64,000 nt of DNA from Gammaproteobacteria bacterium (GTDB lineage: Bacteria; Pseudomonadota; Gammaproteobacteria; Steroidobacterales; Steroidobacteraceae). Every line of letters starts with the position of its first letter. Positions within the stretch are counted from its first letter, which is position 1. This document shows, one piece after another, positions 9,292 to 18,383 of the stretch. The notes below the pieces were generated by a model. It worked only from the letters and a program-made list of their open reading frames with translations. It was not told where the DNA came from and searched no databases. Where the stretch lies: positions 62,001 through 126,000 of the forward strand of contig PKRE01000008.1 of the NCBI GenBank assembly GCA_017577615.1. The letters run 5' to 3'. Position numbers and translations under genes: made by a program.

Positions 9292-10632
9292 ATGTCAGCC
9301 GAGCCATCCCAGCCCGCAGGCAAACGTGCGCTCATCGTCGATGATTCGCGCTCTGCAAGAATCATCCTCAGCCGCATGCTCGAAGGCTATGGTTTGCTGG
9401 TCGATACAGCAGAATCCGCCGAGCAGGGCCTCGAATATCTCAAGCAGACGCGACCGGACGTGATTTTCATGGATCACTTGATGCCGGGCATGGACGGCTT
9501 CCAGGCGGTGCAGGTGATCAAGAGCAATCCGGAGACGGCAACGATCCCGGTCGTGATGTATACCTCGCAGGAAGGTGAGCTGTACCTGAGCCAAGCTCGC
9601 GCTCTTGGTGCCGTCGGCGTGCTCGCCAAGACGGTCAAACAAGCCGACGTGTCCAAGGTGCTGTATCAATTGCGCTTGCTCCCCGATCGGCGCGAGCAGC
9701 GCAGCGCCTCCGCCAACGAGGATGCTGTCTCGAGCGTGCAAGTCGAGATCCCGAATAAGGCTGCACCGGGCGAGCTCGAGACAGCCATTCGCAGTGCCGT
9801 TGCGCCGCTGCTGCAAGAGCATGTTTCCGAGCTGCGTCGCTTCGTGCTGGCAAGCCTGGAATCCTTTGCGCGACGGCTCTCGAGCGAGCATGAGCACGCG
9901 TCGTCTCGCGCCCCCGAGCCGTTACCGCAGCAGGACGAAAGCAAGCGCGCGCTCAGACTCTGGCCGCTCGTTGCAGTCATGGCCGTGCTCGCCCTCGTGC
10001 CGACAGCCGTGCTCTCCGTGATGAACCTGCGCAGCCACGAGCAGATCCGCATGCTCATGCAACGCAACGCCGAGCTGTCTGCGATCGTCGCGCAGCAGCA
10101 GGAGCAGCTCTCCGCGCAGCACAGCGCCACGCCGCATGCATCAGAGCCCATGCAGAATGCCTCGCAAGATCGCCCTGATATCGCTCACGAGCTCGTCCCC
10201 TATGGCGAGGTCCCTCTGGCCGGCACTCGCCTCGAGCGTTTACGAGCCCTCATCAGCGATCTGCAAGCGCAGGAATTCGAGGGCAAGATTCGTGTCGCCA
10301 TTTATTCCGGCGAGTTCTGCCTCACCGGAAACGGCCACGAAGGATACTCGCTCGCTGCCGACGACTTGCCGTTCAAACGCTGTGACGTGGTCGGCAATCC
10401 TTTCGATGAAGCCATGACGGATGCGCAGCGGCAATCGCTGGCGTTTGCAAACCTGCTGTCTTCACTGCGCACGGATGCCGCACGATTCGTCGTCGAAGTG
10501 CAGCACCTCGGACGCAAGCCCGCCGTCCCGTACCCCGACCCGAATCAAGATGGGCTCACGGCCGGAGATTGGAACCGAGCAGCGGCGATGAACAATCGGG
10601 TCGAGTTCGTGACCGAGCCGCGAGCTCGCTGA
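9292..10632 (+). CDS. Receiver domain fused to a transmembrane segment and periplasmic domain
   Basis: This 446-residue hybrid begins with a CheY-like receiver (VDDSRSARIILSRML; phospho-acceptor Asp61 in VIFMDHLMPGMDG; Thr91; Lys113), closest in style to PilG/PilH-like or hybrid-kinase receivers. A helical linker (140-215) precedes a single membrane helix (about 222-243). A coiled coil follows (245-275, rich in Gln and Glu), then an outside domain of about 150 residues ending MNNRVEFVTEP, which recalls the last strand of OmpA-like domains. I do not recognise the outer domain with certainty. If the receiver is cytoplasmic, phosphorylation could signal outward across the membrane. ATG at 9280 would add four residues. 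The gene is divergent from the EF-G-like gene. Confidence 0.75.
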   Translation: MSAEPSQPAGKRALIVDDSRSARIILSRMLEGYGLLVDTAESAEQGLEYLKQTRPDVIFMDHLMPGMDGFQAVQVIKSNPETATIPVVMYTSQEGELYLSQARALGAVGVLAKTVKQADVSKVLYQLRLLPDRREQRSASANEDAVSSVQVEIPNKAAPGELETAIRSAVAPLLQEHVSELRRFVLASLESFARRLSSEHEHASSRAPEPLPQQDESKRALRLWPLVAVMAVLALVPTAVLSVMNLRSHEQIRMLMQRNAELSAIVAQQQEQLSAQHSATPHASEPMQNASQDRPDIAHELVPYGEVPLAGTRLERLRALISDLQAQEFEGKIRVAIYSGEFCLTGNGHEGYSLAADDLPFKRCDVVGNPFDEAMTDAQRQSLAFANLLSSLRTDAARFVVEVQHLGRKPAVPYPDPNQDGLTAGDWNRAAAMNNRVEFVTEPRAR

Positions 10633-10809
10633 CAATACCTGGTGCGGTGGACTACAGGCGCTAGCGCGCTCCGGTCAAGCGCTGACAGCCGACACAGCGC
10701 TTGGCATCATGGTGGCTTGCCGACCTGGCTCGAGCCGCGCGTCATGCCGTGGCGGCCGGTCGACTCCGATCTGCTCGCTCGCTGCGAACCGTCTCGCGTA
10801 CACGGACTC

Positions 10810-11847
10810 ATGACACGTACGTTTTCCGACTCCGCCGCTGCCCTGACCAACGCCGCACTGTCCTTCTCGCCGCCCCGGTGGCTGGCCAATGCGCACCTGC
10901 AATCGATTCTGCCAAGCCTCAAGCTGCGGCGCCCTTTCCTTGCGCGGCGCGCCCGCGACCTGCTGGCCGCATCGACCCCGCAGCTTCTCGATTGCGGCGA
11001 AGGCGTGCGGTTACTCGGCTATCACTCGACGCAGACGGCGCTCGGACGCCCCCCGGCGCGCGATCTGGTGATCTTGCTGCATGGGTGGGAAGGCAGTGCC
11101 GATTCACTGTACGTGCTCTCGTTGGGCGCCTATCTCTACGGTCTCGGTTGCGACGTGTTTCGGCTCAACTTTCGCGATCACGGGCCGACGCATCATCTCA
11201 ACCCCGAGCTCTTTCATTCATGCCGCTTGAACGAAGTGATCGGTGCGGTGCGTTGCATTCAGCGACTCGCGCCAGGACAACGATTGACGATCGCGGGCTT
11301 CTCGCTCGGAGGCAATTTCGCGCTGCGCGTGGCGGCGCGCGCTGCAAGCAGCGGGCTCGAGCTCGATCGAGCAGTGGCCGTGTGCCCGGTCCTGCGACCG
11401 CACAGCACGATGGAGGTGCTCGAGAACGGCTCGTTCATCTACCGGCAGTACTTCCTTGCGAAGTGGAAGCGCTCGCTGCGCCTGAAGCAGCAGCTGTTTC
11501 CGGATCTATACGATTTCAGCAAAGTACTGAAAATGAACAGCCTGCGGGCGATGACCGAGCTCTTGCTGGAGCACTACAGCGAATTCCCCAGCCTCGATGC
11601 CTATCTCGACGGCTACGCCATCGTCGGTGATGCGCTCGCGCAACTCGCAATTCCGAGCTACGCATTGCTTGCGCTCGATGACCCTATCATCCCGGCACGC
11701 GATGTCGCCGATCTTGCCCGCAATCCCTACCTCGAAGTATTGACGATTCCGCATGGTGGCCATTGCGGCTTCATGGATACCTTCAATCGTGAAAGCTGGG
11801 CAGACCGCAAGGTCGCGAGCCTGCTGGAAGTCGGCCGAAGGTCGTAG
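10810..11847 (+). CDS. YheT-family alpha/beta hydrolase
   Basis: This 345-residue protein belongs to the COG0429/YheT group of alpha/beta hydrolases. The seen motifs are WLANAHLQSILPSL near the N-terminus (typical of the group), LLHGWEGSADSLY, the nucleophile elbow GFSLGGNFALR (Ser), the acid region LALDDPIIPA and the His in PHGGHCGFM. The substrate is unknown. The family is usually annotated as an esterase-like hydrolase. An upstream ATG at 10744 would add 22 residues without family resemblance. It is convergent with the FGGY kinase gene. Confidence 0.88.
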   Translation: MTRTFSDSAAALTNAALSFSPPRWLANAHLQSILPSLKLRRPFLARRARDLLAASTPQLLDCGEGVRLLGYHSTQTALGRPPARDLVILLHGWEGSADSLYVLSLGAYLYGLGCDVFRLNFRDHGPTHHLNPELFHSCRLNEVIGAVRCIQRLAPGQRLTIAGFSLGGNFALRVAARAASSGLELDRAVAVCPVLRPHSTMEVLENGSFIYRQYFLAKWKRSLRLKQQLFPDLYDFSKVLKMNSLRAMTELLLEHYSEFPSLDAYLDGYAIVGDALAQLAIPSYALLALDDPIIPARDVADLARNPYLEVLTIPHGGHCGFMDTFNRESWADRKVASLLEVGRRS

Positions 11848-11854
11848 CCTAGGC

Positions 11855-11927
11855 AGGGCACGGGGCTTGAGGCTCGGCCAAAGAGCATAGACATACCTCT
11901 TGCCTATAGCCTTCAGCCTACAGCCTA
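11855..11927. repeat. Dispersed convergent-end intergenic sequence, copy A
   Basis: This short stretch between convergent genes is made of loosely repeated units (gcctatagcc, cagcctacagcct). It shares the 13-mer cagcctacagcct with 39950-39962 and the 11-mer cggggcttgag with 33978-33988. The end of the FGGY kinase gene (stop 11918-11920) lies inside it. Confidence 0.5.
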
Positions 11928-13408
11928 GACCCACAGTACGCTTCCATCAGCCGGCACCACTGCGTGTAGCGCGACGCGAGCGCCGCATCCGACTGGGGCA
12001 TGAAACGCTCGACGTCCGCGGGCACGTACCAATCGTTCGGCTGATCTGCAACGAGGAACGCCAGCCCGAGCGCGGTCGCCTCCCGCGAGGGAGCGCGCTC
12101 GACAGGCACACCGCTCAACGCAGCGATGCACTCGCAAAGATAATCGCTTACCGACAACCCGCCGGTGGCCAGCACCCGTCGCAGCGGAGGATCGGCCATG
12201 CGCTCGAGGTTGCGACAGATCAGGAACGCAATGCTTTCCAGGACGGCCTGCACCTGCGCCGCTTCGTCGCCCTCCCCTACGAACCGCGGCGCAAGCTGAT
12301 CACACCAGTACGGTGAACCGACGCCGCCCACGCCATTCAGAAAAAGCGGCACGTCGGCAGCGCGCTGCGAGCGTCGCAACGTCTGCGCGACACGGTACAC
12401 ATCGATGTCGACCCGTGCATGCAGCCAGTCGAGCGCGCCCGCAGCTCCATTCACGGTCCCTTCCTGAACCGTGATGAGGCCGTGCGCATCCGAGTACAGC
12501 ACGCTGCGCAGTAGTCGAGGATCGTCACGCTCGCCCACGCGCTGCAGGAACGCGCCCGTGCCCATGTTCAAATACACCGTCGCCGGATCGATCGGGCCGA
12601 ACGCGAAGGGTGCCGCTGATTGATCGCCCGTGCACACGACCAGCGGTACGGCTCGTCCTGCCAAATCAAGATGTCCGAACGTGTGTCGCGTCCCCACGCA
12701 ATGCGGCAGTAGATCGATCGGCACGTCGAACAATGCAGCGAGCTCGGCCGACCACATGCGAGTACGCGGAGCCCACAACTGCGTACGCGATGCGTTCGCA
12801 GGATCGACGACATAGGGCCGTTCGTCGAGCAATGTGTACAGCAGATAGCTCGACAGCGGTCCTAACGCGAGGCGGTCCTCACGGCGTGCCGCAACGACCG
12901 CGTCTGCCTGATCCAGACACCAGCGCAGCTTGCTCGCGCCATAGTGCGGCGACAACACGAGTCCCGTCTGCTTGCGAATCATGCTCGCGCGGTCGCGCAG
13001 ACGTTCAATGAGCATCGCGTTGCGCCGATCCTGCCAAGAAAGAACGGGCGACAACGCTTTGCCGCTGCGCCTGTCCCAGCACACCACGCTCGAGCGTTGC
13101 GTCGCAAGCCCAGCGGCGACGACACGCGCGCAATCGTTACCCAGCGTTTCTGCCAGCTCATCCAACGCCGCGCGTATCGAGGCGACGATCTCGCTCGCAT
13201 CGTGCTCGACCCGATCGTGGCCGATACGGAATGTGCTGATTGGCGAGAAACTCTCTGCGCGGATAGCGCCTCGTGCATCGACGACGATCGCACGGCTCGC
13301 ATGCCCGCCTTGGTCGATGGCAAGGAGCAACGGACCTTCCGGACCCGCGCTGAGCGCGCCGGCCAGCGATCTGAGCTCCTGAACGAGCCAGCGTATCTCG
13401 TCGTACAT
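11918..13408 (-). CDS. FGGY-family carbohydrate kinase, glycerol kinase-like
   Basis: This 496-residue protein has the two actin-fold halves of FGGY kinases. The N-terminal phosphate loop reads LLLAIDQGGHASRA, a variant of the usual AIDQGTTSSRA. Later motifs are SWQDRR, CTGDQSAAPFAFG, YLNMGTGAFLQ, GGVGSPYW and the FGGY signature-2 region TGGLSVSDYLCECIAALSG. It phosphorylates a sugar or polyol with ATP; glycerol is the best guess because a glycerophosphodiesterase gene sits 17 bp upstream in the same operon. ATG at 13408 is chosen because a longer version adds non-homologous residues that would overlap the diesterase gene. Its stop codon lies in a dispersed intergenic repeat. Confidence 0.85.
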   Translation of the reverse strand: MYDEIRWLVQELRSLAGALSAGPEGPLLLAIDQGGHASRAIVVDARGAIRAESFSPISTFRIGHDRVEHDASEIVASIRAALDELAETLGNDCARVVAAGLATQRSSVVCWDRRSGKALSPVLSWQDRRNAMLIERLRDRASMIRKQTGLVLSPHYGASKLRWCLDQADAVVAARREDRLALGPLSSYLLYTLLDERPYVVDPANASRTQLWAPRTRMWSAELAALFDVPIDLLPHCVGTRHTFGHLDLAGRAVPLVVCTGDQSAAPFAFGPIDPATVYLNMGTGAFLQRVGERDDPRLLRSVLYSDAHGLITVQEGTVNGAAGALDWLHARVDIDVYRVAQTLRRSQRAADVPLFLNGVGGVGSPYWCDQLAPRFVGEGDEAAQVQAVLESIAFLICRNLERMADPPLRRVLATGGLSVSDYLCECIAALSGVPVERAPSREATALGLAFLVADQPNDWYVPADVERFMPQSDAALASRYTQWCRLMEAYCGSRL

Positions 13409-13425
13409 GTTCGATGACGTGGCTG

Positions 13426-14187
13426 TTACAAGACGCGCGGGGTGCGAAACTCGCGCAACATGGCGCGCACCGCCATCGTCTCGATGAACCTGACGCCGCG
13501 CGCGGCCAACTCGAGCGCAAGCTTGCGCGAGGTGACTTCGTACACCGCCCATCTCCATGGGCCACGCCACAAGCGCGCTGTGCCCGGCGTCAGGAGCTGG
13601 TGATCACAGAAAAGATAGTCCGGTGCCAGCGCTTCGCACTTCAGCGCAGACAGGCTCGAGTACTCCGACAGGATCCAACCGACGCTTAACGAGCTCACCT
13701 GCCGAATGTGATGCACGGTCGCGTAGTCGAAGGAAATCAGCACGCACTGACGCGCGATCGGCTTCAAGACCTCGCAGACTCTGCGCACCACGACCTCGGG
13801 CCCGAACTTTCGCAGGCTGGCGCGTTTCAATTCGACGAACGCCGTCACGTGAGGGTACGCCTCGATCAGGCTGGCAGCTTGCGCGAGCGTCGGAATGCCG
13901 ACATCGGTGAAGCGACCTTGAAAGCGCTCATCTTCGTTGACCACGATCTCGGCGAGCTCGTGCCATATCATCTCGAGCGCATTGCGATCGATGCCGGCAG
14001 TACGCCGCAAGTTCGAGTCGTGCAGCAGAATTGGCTGCCGATCGGCCGTGAGCTGCACGTCGAACTCCACGAAGCGCGCACCGAGTTCAATGGCAGAACG
14101 CAGCGCAGGCAGTGAGTTCTCCGGAAACTCGGCAGCGTTGCCTCGATGCGCGATCACTTCGGGCAGTTTGACAAAAGGCGTGGACAT
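13426..14187 (-). CDS. Glycerophosphodiester phosphodiesterase
   Basis: This 253-residue, probably cytoplasmic enzyme (no signal peptide) has the GDPD motifs HRGNAAEFPENSLPA near the N-terminus, FVEFDVQLTADRQPILLHD with metal-binding residues, and FVELKRASLRKF. It splits glycerophosphodiesters from phospholipid turnover into glycerol-3-phosphate and an alcohol; glycerol can be the alcohol. The FGGY kinase 17 bp downstream could phosphorylate that product. This is UgpQ-like in size. It is first in the operon, and its promoter must lie in 14188-14479. Confidence 0.92.
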   Translation of the reverse strand: MSTPFVKLPEVIAHRGNAAEFPENSLPALRSAIELGARFVEFDVQLTADRQPILLHDSNLRRTAGIDRNALEMIWHELAEIVVNEDERFQGRFTDVGIPTLAQAASLIEAYPHVTAFVELKRASLRKFGPEVVVRRVCEVLKPIARQCVLISFDYATVHHIRQVSSLSVGWILSEYSSLSALKCEALAPDYLFCDHQLLTPGTARLWRGPWRWAVYEVTSRKLALELAARGVRFIETMAVRAMLREFRTPRVL

Positions 14188-14479
14188 CCTTGCCTGTGAG
14201 CAAATAGCGATGGCGTCGAAGGAATGACGCTATCTTAGCGAGTGATAGGCCCGCTCGGGACCCGCGCCAAACAGCAACTGACCACAGGAAGGACGCGAAC
14301 GTGGCAGTCTCAATGCTCACATCATGAAAAGGATGACCGGCCCGGCACCGGCGGCGGCCTCATCGCAGGACTTTGTGTGAGCTCGAAGGTGTTTTCGCAG
14401 CGAGCAGGACGCTGCTACAGATCCGTGCGCAATAAACACGCTGCTCGCTGCCTGGTTCGGGCGTTCCGTCTGGCTCCGA
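14188..14479. other. Intergenic region upstream of the GDPD-kinase operon
   Basis: About 290 bp with no convincing gene. It must hold the leftward promoter of the glycerophosphodiesterase operon and the 3' end of the bactofilin gene. Apart from these expected functions I see no conserved site. Confidence 0.4.
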
Positions 14480-14875
14480 TTATCCGTCCTTGCGTTTTTC
14501 TTCGTAGCTCAGGACCGGCGTATCGCCTGTGACCGACATCTCACCATCGATCAGGGCGCCTTGCGCGACAGCGATCATACGTGCAGTCACCGCACCGCGA
14601 ATGCGCGCGCTCCTACGAATCTCCAGCTTCTCGGAAATGGCAAGTGTGCCATTCACCTCGCCGGCCACGATGGCATTCGCAGCCTGGATCTTCCCTTCCC
14701 ACGTGCCGCCTTCGGACAAGGTCAGCGTGCCGCGTATCTCGCCATCGCCGTTGACGCGACCTGCAACGACCAGATCGCCCTCACAAACGATGTTGCCGGT
14801 GAACGTGGAACCTGCGCCAATGAAAGTCGCACTGGCCGAAACACGATCCGCGTGGCGGCGGCGAGGCACGGACAT
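14480..14875 (-). CDS. Bactofilin (DUF583) cytoskeletal protein
   Basis: This 131-residue protein has the right-handed beta-helix repeat pattern of bactofilins: FIGAGSTFTGNIVCEGDLVVAGRVNGDGEIRG-type short beta units continuing to ARMIAVAQGALIDGEM. Such proteins self-assemble without nucleotide into filaments or sheets that place cell-wall or morphogenesis proteins. Charged termini flank the core, as is usual. ATG at 14875 has GAGGAG seven bases upstream, which decides the start. In many bacteria a bactofilin neighbours an M23 peptidase; none is visible here. Confidence 0.9.
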   Translation of the reverse strand: MSVPRRRHADRVSASATFIGAGSTFTGNIVCEGDLVVAGRVNGDGEIRGTLTLSEGGTWEGKIQAANAIVAGEVNGTLAISEKLEIRRSARIRGAVTARMIAVAQGALIDGEMSVTGDTPVLSYEEKRKDG

Positions 14876-15445
14876 GAAGACTCTCCTCAAGAACCGAAAC
14901 GGATTATAGGCAGCCAAGCGTCGTGAGGATGTGCCTTGTTCCCTCTCTCGGGCGGTTGCGCTTCCTTCCCGGTCAGAAGCATGCATCACGGTCTCGACTC
15001 GATTCCTCCGACTGCGTCTTCGTTTGGCATCGAAGCTCCGCTGCGTTTAGACACCTTCGTCCGAATGTGACGTTTTCCGTCAATGCGCCCCGCTCGCGCG
15101 CCCCGCGGAAGCGGCTACACATGTGCTTTCGCGAACGCTATGAGCCTGGCACAGGCATTGCATTACTGAGGCGCCCCGTCGGCTGCTGACGAGCAGCCGG
15201 TGTCCCCTCAGCTATGGGCACACTTGGGCCGCCTGACACTTCCCCACGGGCGGCCATTTTTTCCGCTGTGTCGCTCGAGCAGCCAGCGGTGCAGCACGCG
15301 GGATAGGTAAACCTCCAACCTTGGACAGCCGCACAGAACACGTTGGCTGGCCACCTCTGCGCCCAACACAGCGCGCTCCATCTTCGCCTACGCGAGCTCG
15401 CAGCTGGCGAGCTATGATGCCGGCCTCTTGACGAGGACATCCAAG
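14876..15445. other. Intergenic region between bactofilin and M16 genes
   Basis: About 570 bp without a convincing coding region, between two divergent genes. It contains the structured element and terminator at 15166-15262, and must also carry the bactofilin and M16 operon promoters. Confidence 0.4.
15166..15262 (+). ncRNA. Candidate structured RNA ending in an intrinsic terminator
   Basis: Two stacked stems lie in 15166-15211: an outer CTGAGG/CCTCAG (15166-15171 with 15206-15211) and an inner 8-bp CGGCTGCT/AGCAGCCG with a 4-nt loop. They are followed by a hairpin GGCCGCC/GGCGGCC (15227-15233 with 15249-15255) and a run of six T. No protein gene on the plus strand ends here, so the terminated transcript is unexplained. 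It is not 6S, 4.5S, tmRNA or RNase P RNA as far as I can tell by eye. Confidence 0.4.
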
Positions 15446-16780
15446 ATGTGGCGCACGTTGAGCTTAGGATTGATCGTGATCGCATCCTCGGCGGTCGCTC
15501 AAGTCCCCGGCAAGTCGGAGGTTCAAGCGGTTACGCTTGCCAACGGCATGCGGGTGATCGTCTGGCCCGACCACGATATTCCGAATGTGGCGCTCTATAA
15601 CTGGGTGCGCGTGGGCAGCCGCAACGAGGTTCCGGGCATCACCGGCCTGGCTCACTTCTTCGAGCACATGATGTTCAACGGCACGAGCACCCGAGCGCCT
15701 GGGGAATTCGACCGCACGTTGGAGGCACACGGTGCCCGTAACAACGCCTATACCTCGGCCGATGTGACGGTCTATCAGGACTGGTTCCCGAGCGGCGCGC
15801 TCGAGACGATTTTCGAGCTCGAAGCCGATCGTCTGCACAATCTGTCTTTCGATCCAGACGTGATCGAAAGCGAACGTGGTGTCGTGTACTCAGAGCGTCG
15901 CCTCTCGGTGGATGACAGCCAGTTCGGCAGGCTGCTCGAGCTCGTGCAGGCGACCGCCTACGTCGCTCACCCTTACGGCATTCCCACCATCGGCTGGCCC
16001 TCGGATATCGAATCCTGGACGCTCGACGATCTGAAGAGCTTCTACAAGACGTACTACGCTCCGAACAACTGCACGCTCATTCTCGTCGGCAATCTCGACC
16101 CTGACCGCACCATCGCGCTAGCCAAGAAATACTTCGAAGCGATTCCATCACAAGCGCCGCCTGCGCCAATCCGCACCAAGGAGCCGCCTCAGCAAGGCGA
16201 GCGGCGCGTCAGTCTCGTCGCCGACGCGCAGACGCCCTTGCTGCAGTTTGCCTATCACGGCATGGCTGGTTCCGATCCGCGCCTGCCCGCCCTCGAGCTG
16301 CTCGCCCGTATCCTGACTGATGGCGATGCATCGCGTTTGCATCGCGCGCTCGTGGAGGACGGCAAAGTAGCGATCTCGGTGAACAGTCATGTCGAAGCCG
16401 GCTTCGATCCGGGGCTGGTGTGGTTTCTACTGGCGCTGCCAGCCGGAACGGATCCACACGTCGCCGAAGGCGTGTTCGATGCGGAGCTCGAGCGACTCGC
16501 GCGCGACGGCGTGACACAGACAGAGCTCGATCGCGCTCGCAATCAAGCGCTCGCCGACTTCTGGCGCACGTTGACGACGATCGACGGTAAGGCGCAGATG
16601 CTGGGCACTTACGAAGTGCTACGCGGCGGTTACGAACGACTATTCGAAGCGCCTGCGGCTTATGAGCGCGTCACGCGCGAAGACGTTCAGACTCTCGCCC
16701 GTGAGCTGCTGCGGCGTACGAATCGCACGGTCGGAGTGCTCGGGCCCTCGTCGCACAAGCTCGTCGCAGAGGAGGGATGA
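15446..16780 (+). CDS. M16 family zinc metallopeptidase, catalytic subunit
   Basis: This 444-residue exported protease has a signal peptide (LGLIVIASSAVAQ) and the inverted zinc motif HFFEH (His70, Glu73, His74), with further M16 features such as MMFNGTSTRAPGEFDR and the region YAPNNCTLILVGN. It cleaves peptides in the periplasm. The next gene overlaps it by four bases (ATGA) and codes for an M16 protein without the zinc motif. Such pairs form a heterodimer in which only one subunit is catalytic. ATG at 15446 follows gagga at a suitable distance and starts the signal peptide directly; a TTG 18 bases upstream is less likely. Confidence 0.92.
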   Translation: MWRTLSLGLIVIASSAVAQVPGKSEVQAVTLANGMRVIVWPDHDIPNVALYNWVRVGSRNEVPGITGLAHFFEHMMFNGTSTRAPGEFDRTLEAHGARNNAYTSADVTVYQDWFPSGALETIFELEADRLHNLSFDPDVIESERGVVYSERRLSVDDSQFGRLLELVQATAYVAHPYGIPTIGWPSDIESWTLDDLKSFYKTYYAPNNCTLILVGNLDPDRTIALAKKYFEAIPSQAPPAPIRTKEPPQQGERRVSLVADAQTPLLQFAYHGMAGSDPRLPALELLARILTDGDASRLHRALVEDGKVAISVNSHVEAGFDPGLVWFLLALPAGTDPHVAEGVFDAELERLARDGVTQTELDRARNQALADFWRTLTTIDGKAQMLGTYEVLRGGYERLFEAPAAYERVTREDVQTLARELLRRTNRTVGVLGPSSHKLVAEEG

Positions 16781-18195
16781 TGCGTATCCATTTGTCCGTC
16801 GCTGCGCCCCTCGTTGTGCTCTTCAGCGCGCTGCTCGCGCAGTCGTCGTTCGCCCTCGAGAGCGTGAAGACTCCGCCTTTCGAGCGTATCGAGCTCGAGA
16901 ACGGGGTCGTGTTGCTCCTGATACAGCGGCACGACGTACCGCTGATTGACTTCGATGCACGCCTGCGCGGTGGCGCGCGGCTCGATCCGCCTGGCCGTTT
17001 CGGCGTCGCGAATCTCCTTGCAGGTTTGCTCGAGAAGGGCGCAGGCCAACGCGATGCGCTCAGCTTCGCACAAACGCTGGCGTCGGTTGGCGGTCGCATC
17101 GCCACCAGCGCATCGGTCGAGGCGATTTCGATCTCGGGCTCGTTCCTTGCGCGCGACCGCGTGCTCATGATCGAGCTGCTCGCAGACATGCTGCAGCACC
17201 CGCATCTCGACGAGGGCGAGCTCGACAAACTCCGATCACGTTACATCGAATTTATCCGCGCCGCCAAGGACTCCGATCTGGCCACGCTCACGCCGATCTA
17301 CGGTGCGGCCGCGTTGTTCGGTGCCCATCCCTACGGCAATCCTGTGTTCGGCAGCGAACGTAGTCTCGCCAGCATCGTGGTCGAGGATGTTCGCAGCTAC
17401 TACACCCAGCATGTGGGTGCGGACCGTCTCATTTTGTCCATCGTGGGCGACTTCGATGCGCAGGAAATGAAGCGGCTGGTATCGCGTGCCTTTGCCGGCT
17501 GGCGCAGAGCACGCACGCCTCTTGTCGACGTGGTCCCGCCAACGCCGCTCGAGCAGCGACGCGTGCTGCTCGTCGATGCACCGGAGTCGGTGCAATCGTA
17601 CTTCTGGCTCGGCAACGTCGGCGTTTCGCAGGCGGATCCTCGCCGTGCGGCGCTCGACGTCGTCAACACTCTGTTCGGCGGACGGTTCACGTCGATGCTG
17701 AATACCGAGCTGCGCGTGCGCACCGGCTTGAGTTACGGCGCCGGCTCACGGTTCGAGCGGCGCGCTCAACCTGGTTACTGGGCGTTCAGCTCGTTTACGC
17801 GCACGGAAACCACGATCGAGGCCATCGACCTCGCCCTTGCAACGCTCGAGCGTCTGCACACTGAGGGCGTCGATCTGACCACGCTCGAATCCGCCAAGAA
17901 ATACCTGTTGGGTCAGTTCCCGCTCGGCCTCGAAACCGGCGCCCAATGGGCAGCGCAGCTCGCGACGCTCGAGCTGTATGGATTGAGCCCGCGCTACGTC
18001 GACGACTACACTGCTGCGGTCGATTCCGTCGAGCTCGGCGATGCGAGGAAAGTCATTGCAGAAGTTTTCCCGAAAGCCGATCGGCTACTGCTCGTCGTAA
18101 TCGGCCAGGCAAGCGCACTGCGCGAGCCATTAAAGAAATACGGACCCGTTCAGGAGCTGCGCTTGTCTGATCCGGTGTGGTCGCCGGATCATTGA
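16777..18195 (+). CDS. M16 family peptidase-like, non-catalytic subunit
   Basis: This 472-residue protein has a signal peptide (LVVLFSALLAQSSFA) and the M16 fold, but the zinc-binding HxxEH is replaced (FGVANLLAGLLEKGAG), so it cannot be the catalytic half. The C-terminal half keeps the Arg/Tyr substrate-grip region TELRVRTGLSYGAGSRF that partner subunits contribute to the active site. Translation is coupled to the upstream gene by the ATGA overlap. Together they are expected to form a periplasmic heterodimeric peptidase. Confidence 0.9.
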   Translation: MMRIHLSVAAPLVVLFSALLAQSSFALESVKTPPFERIELENGVVLLLIQRHDVPLIDFDARLRGGARLDPPGRFGVANLLAGLLEKGAGQRDALSFAQTLASVGGRIATSASVEAISISGSFLARDRVLMIELLADMLQHPHLDEGELDKLRSRYIEFIRAAKDSDLATLTPIYGAAALFGAHPYGNPVFGSERSLASIVVEDVRSYYTQHVGADRLILSIVGDFDAQEMKRLVSRAFAGWRRARTPLVDVVPPTPLEQRRVLLVDAPESVQSYFWLGNVGVSQADPRRAALDVVNTLFGGRFTSMLNTELRVRTGLSYGAGSRFERRAQPGYWAFSSFTRTETTIEAIDLALATLERLHTEGVDLTTLESAKKYLLGQFPLGLETGAQWAAQLATLELYGLSPRYVDDYTAAVDSVELGDARKVIAEVFPKADRLLLVVIGQASALREPLKKYGPVQELRLSDPVWSPDH

Positions 18196-18277
18196 CCGGC
18201 AGCTGCAATGGGCACGCTGCGATGCATCCTTACCCTGAACATCCCTTGGCCAATCTCATGTCGGGCGGCTCGTCAAA

Positions 18278-18293
18278 TGTGACGCGCGTCACA
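18278..18293. promoter_or_regulatory. CRP/Clp-type binding site
   Basis: TGTGACGCGCGTCACA is a perfect 16-bp palindrome that fits the CRP-family consensus TGTGA-N6-TCACA at every fixed position. It lies about 90 bp before the HD-protein start and right after the M16 operon. Possible weak -10 elements are TAGACT (18341-18346) or CATAGA. Activation of the HD gene by a CRP/Clp/Vfr-like protein is inferred. Confidence 0.7.
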
Positions 18294-18383
18294 GTTCAAA
18301 CTGCCAACAATTCCGACATAGACAAAGCTGCTCGAGTCGCTAGACTGCGCCGTCAGCGTGCATGTGGTACGCGCCCTTATCCC

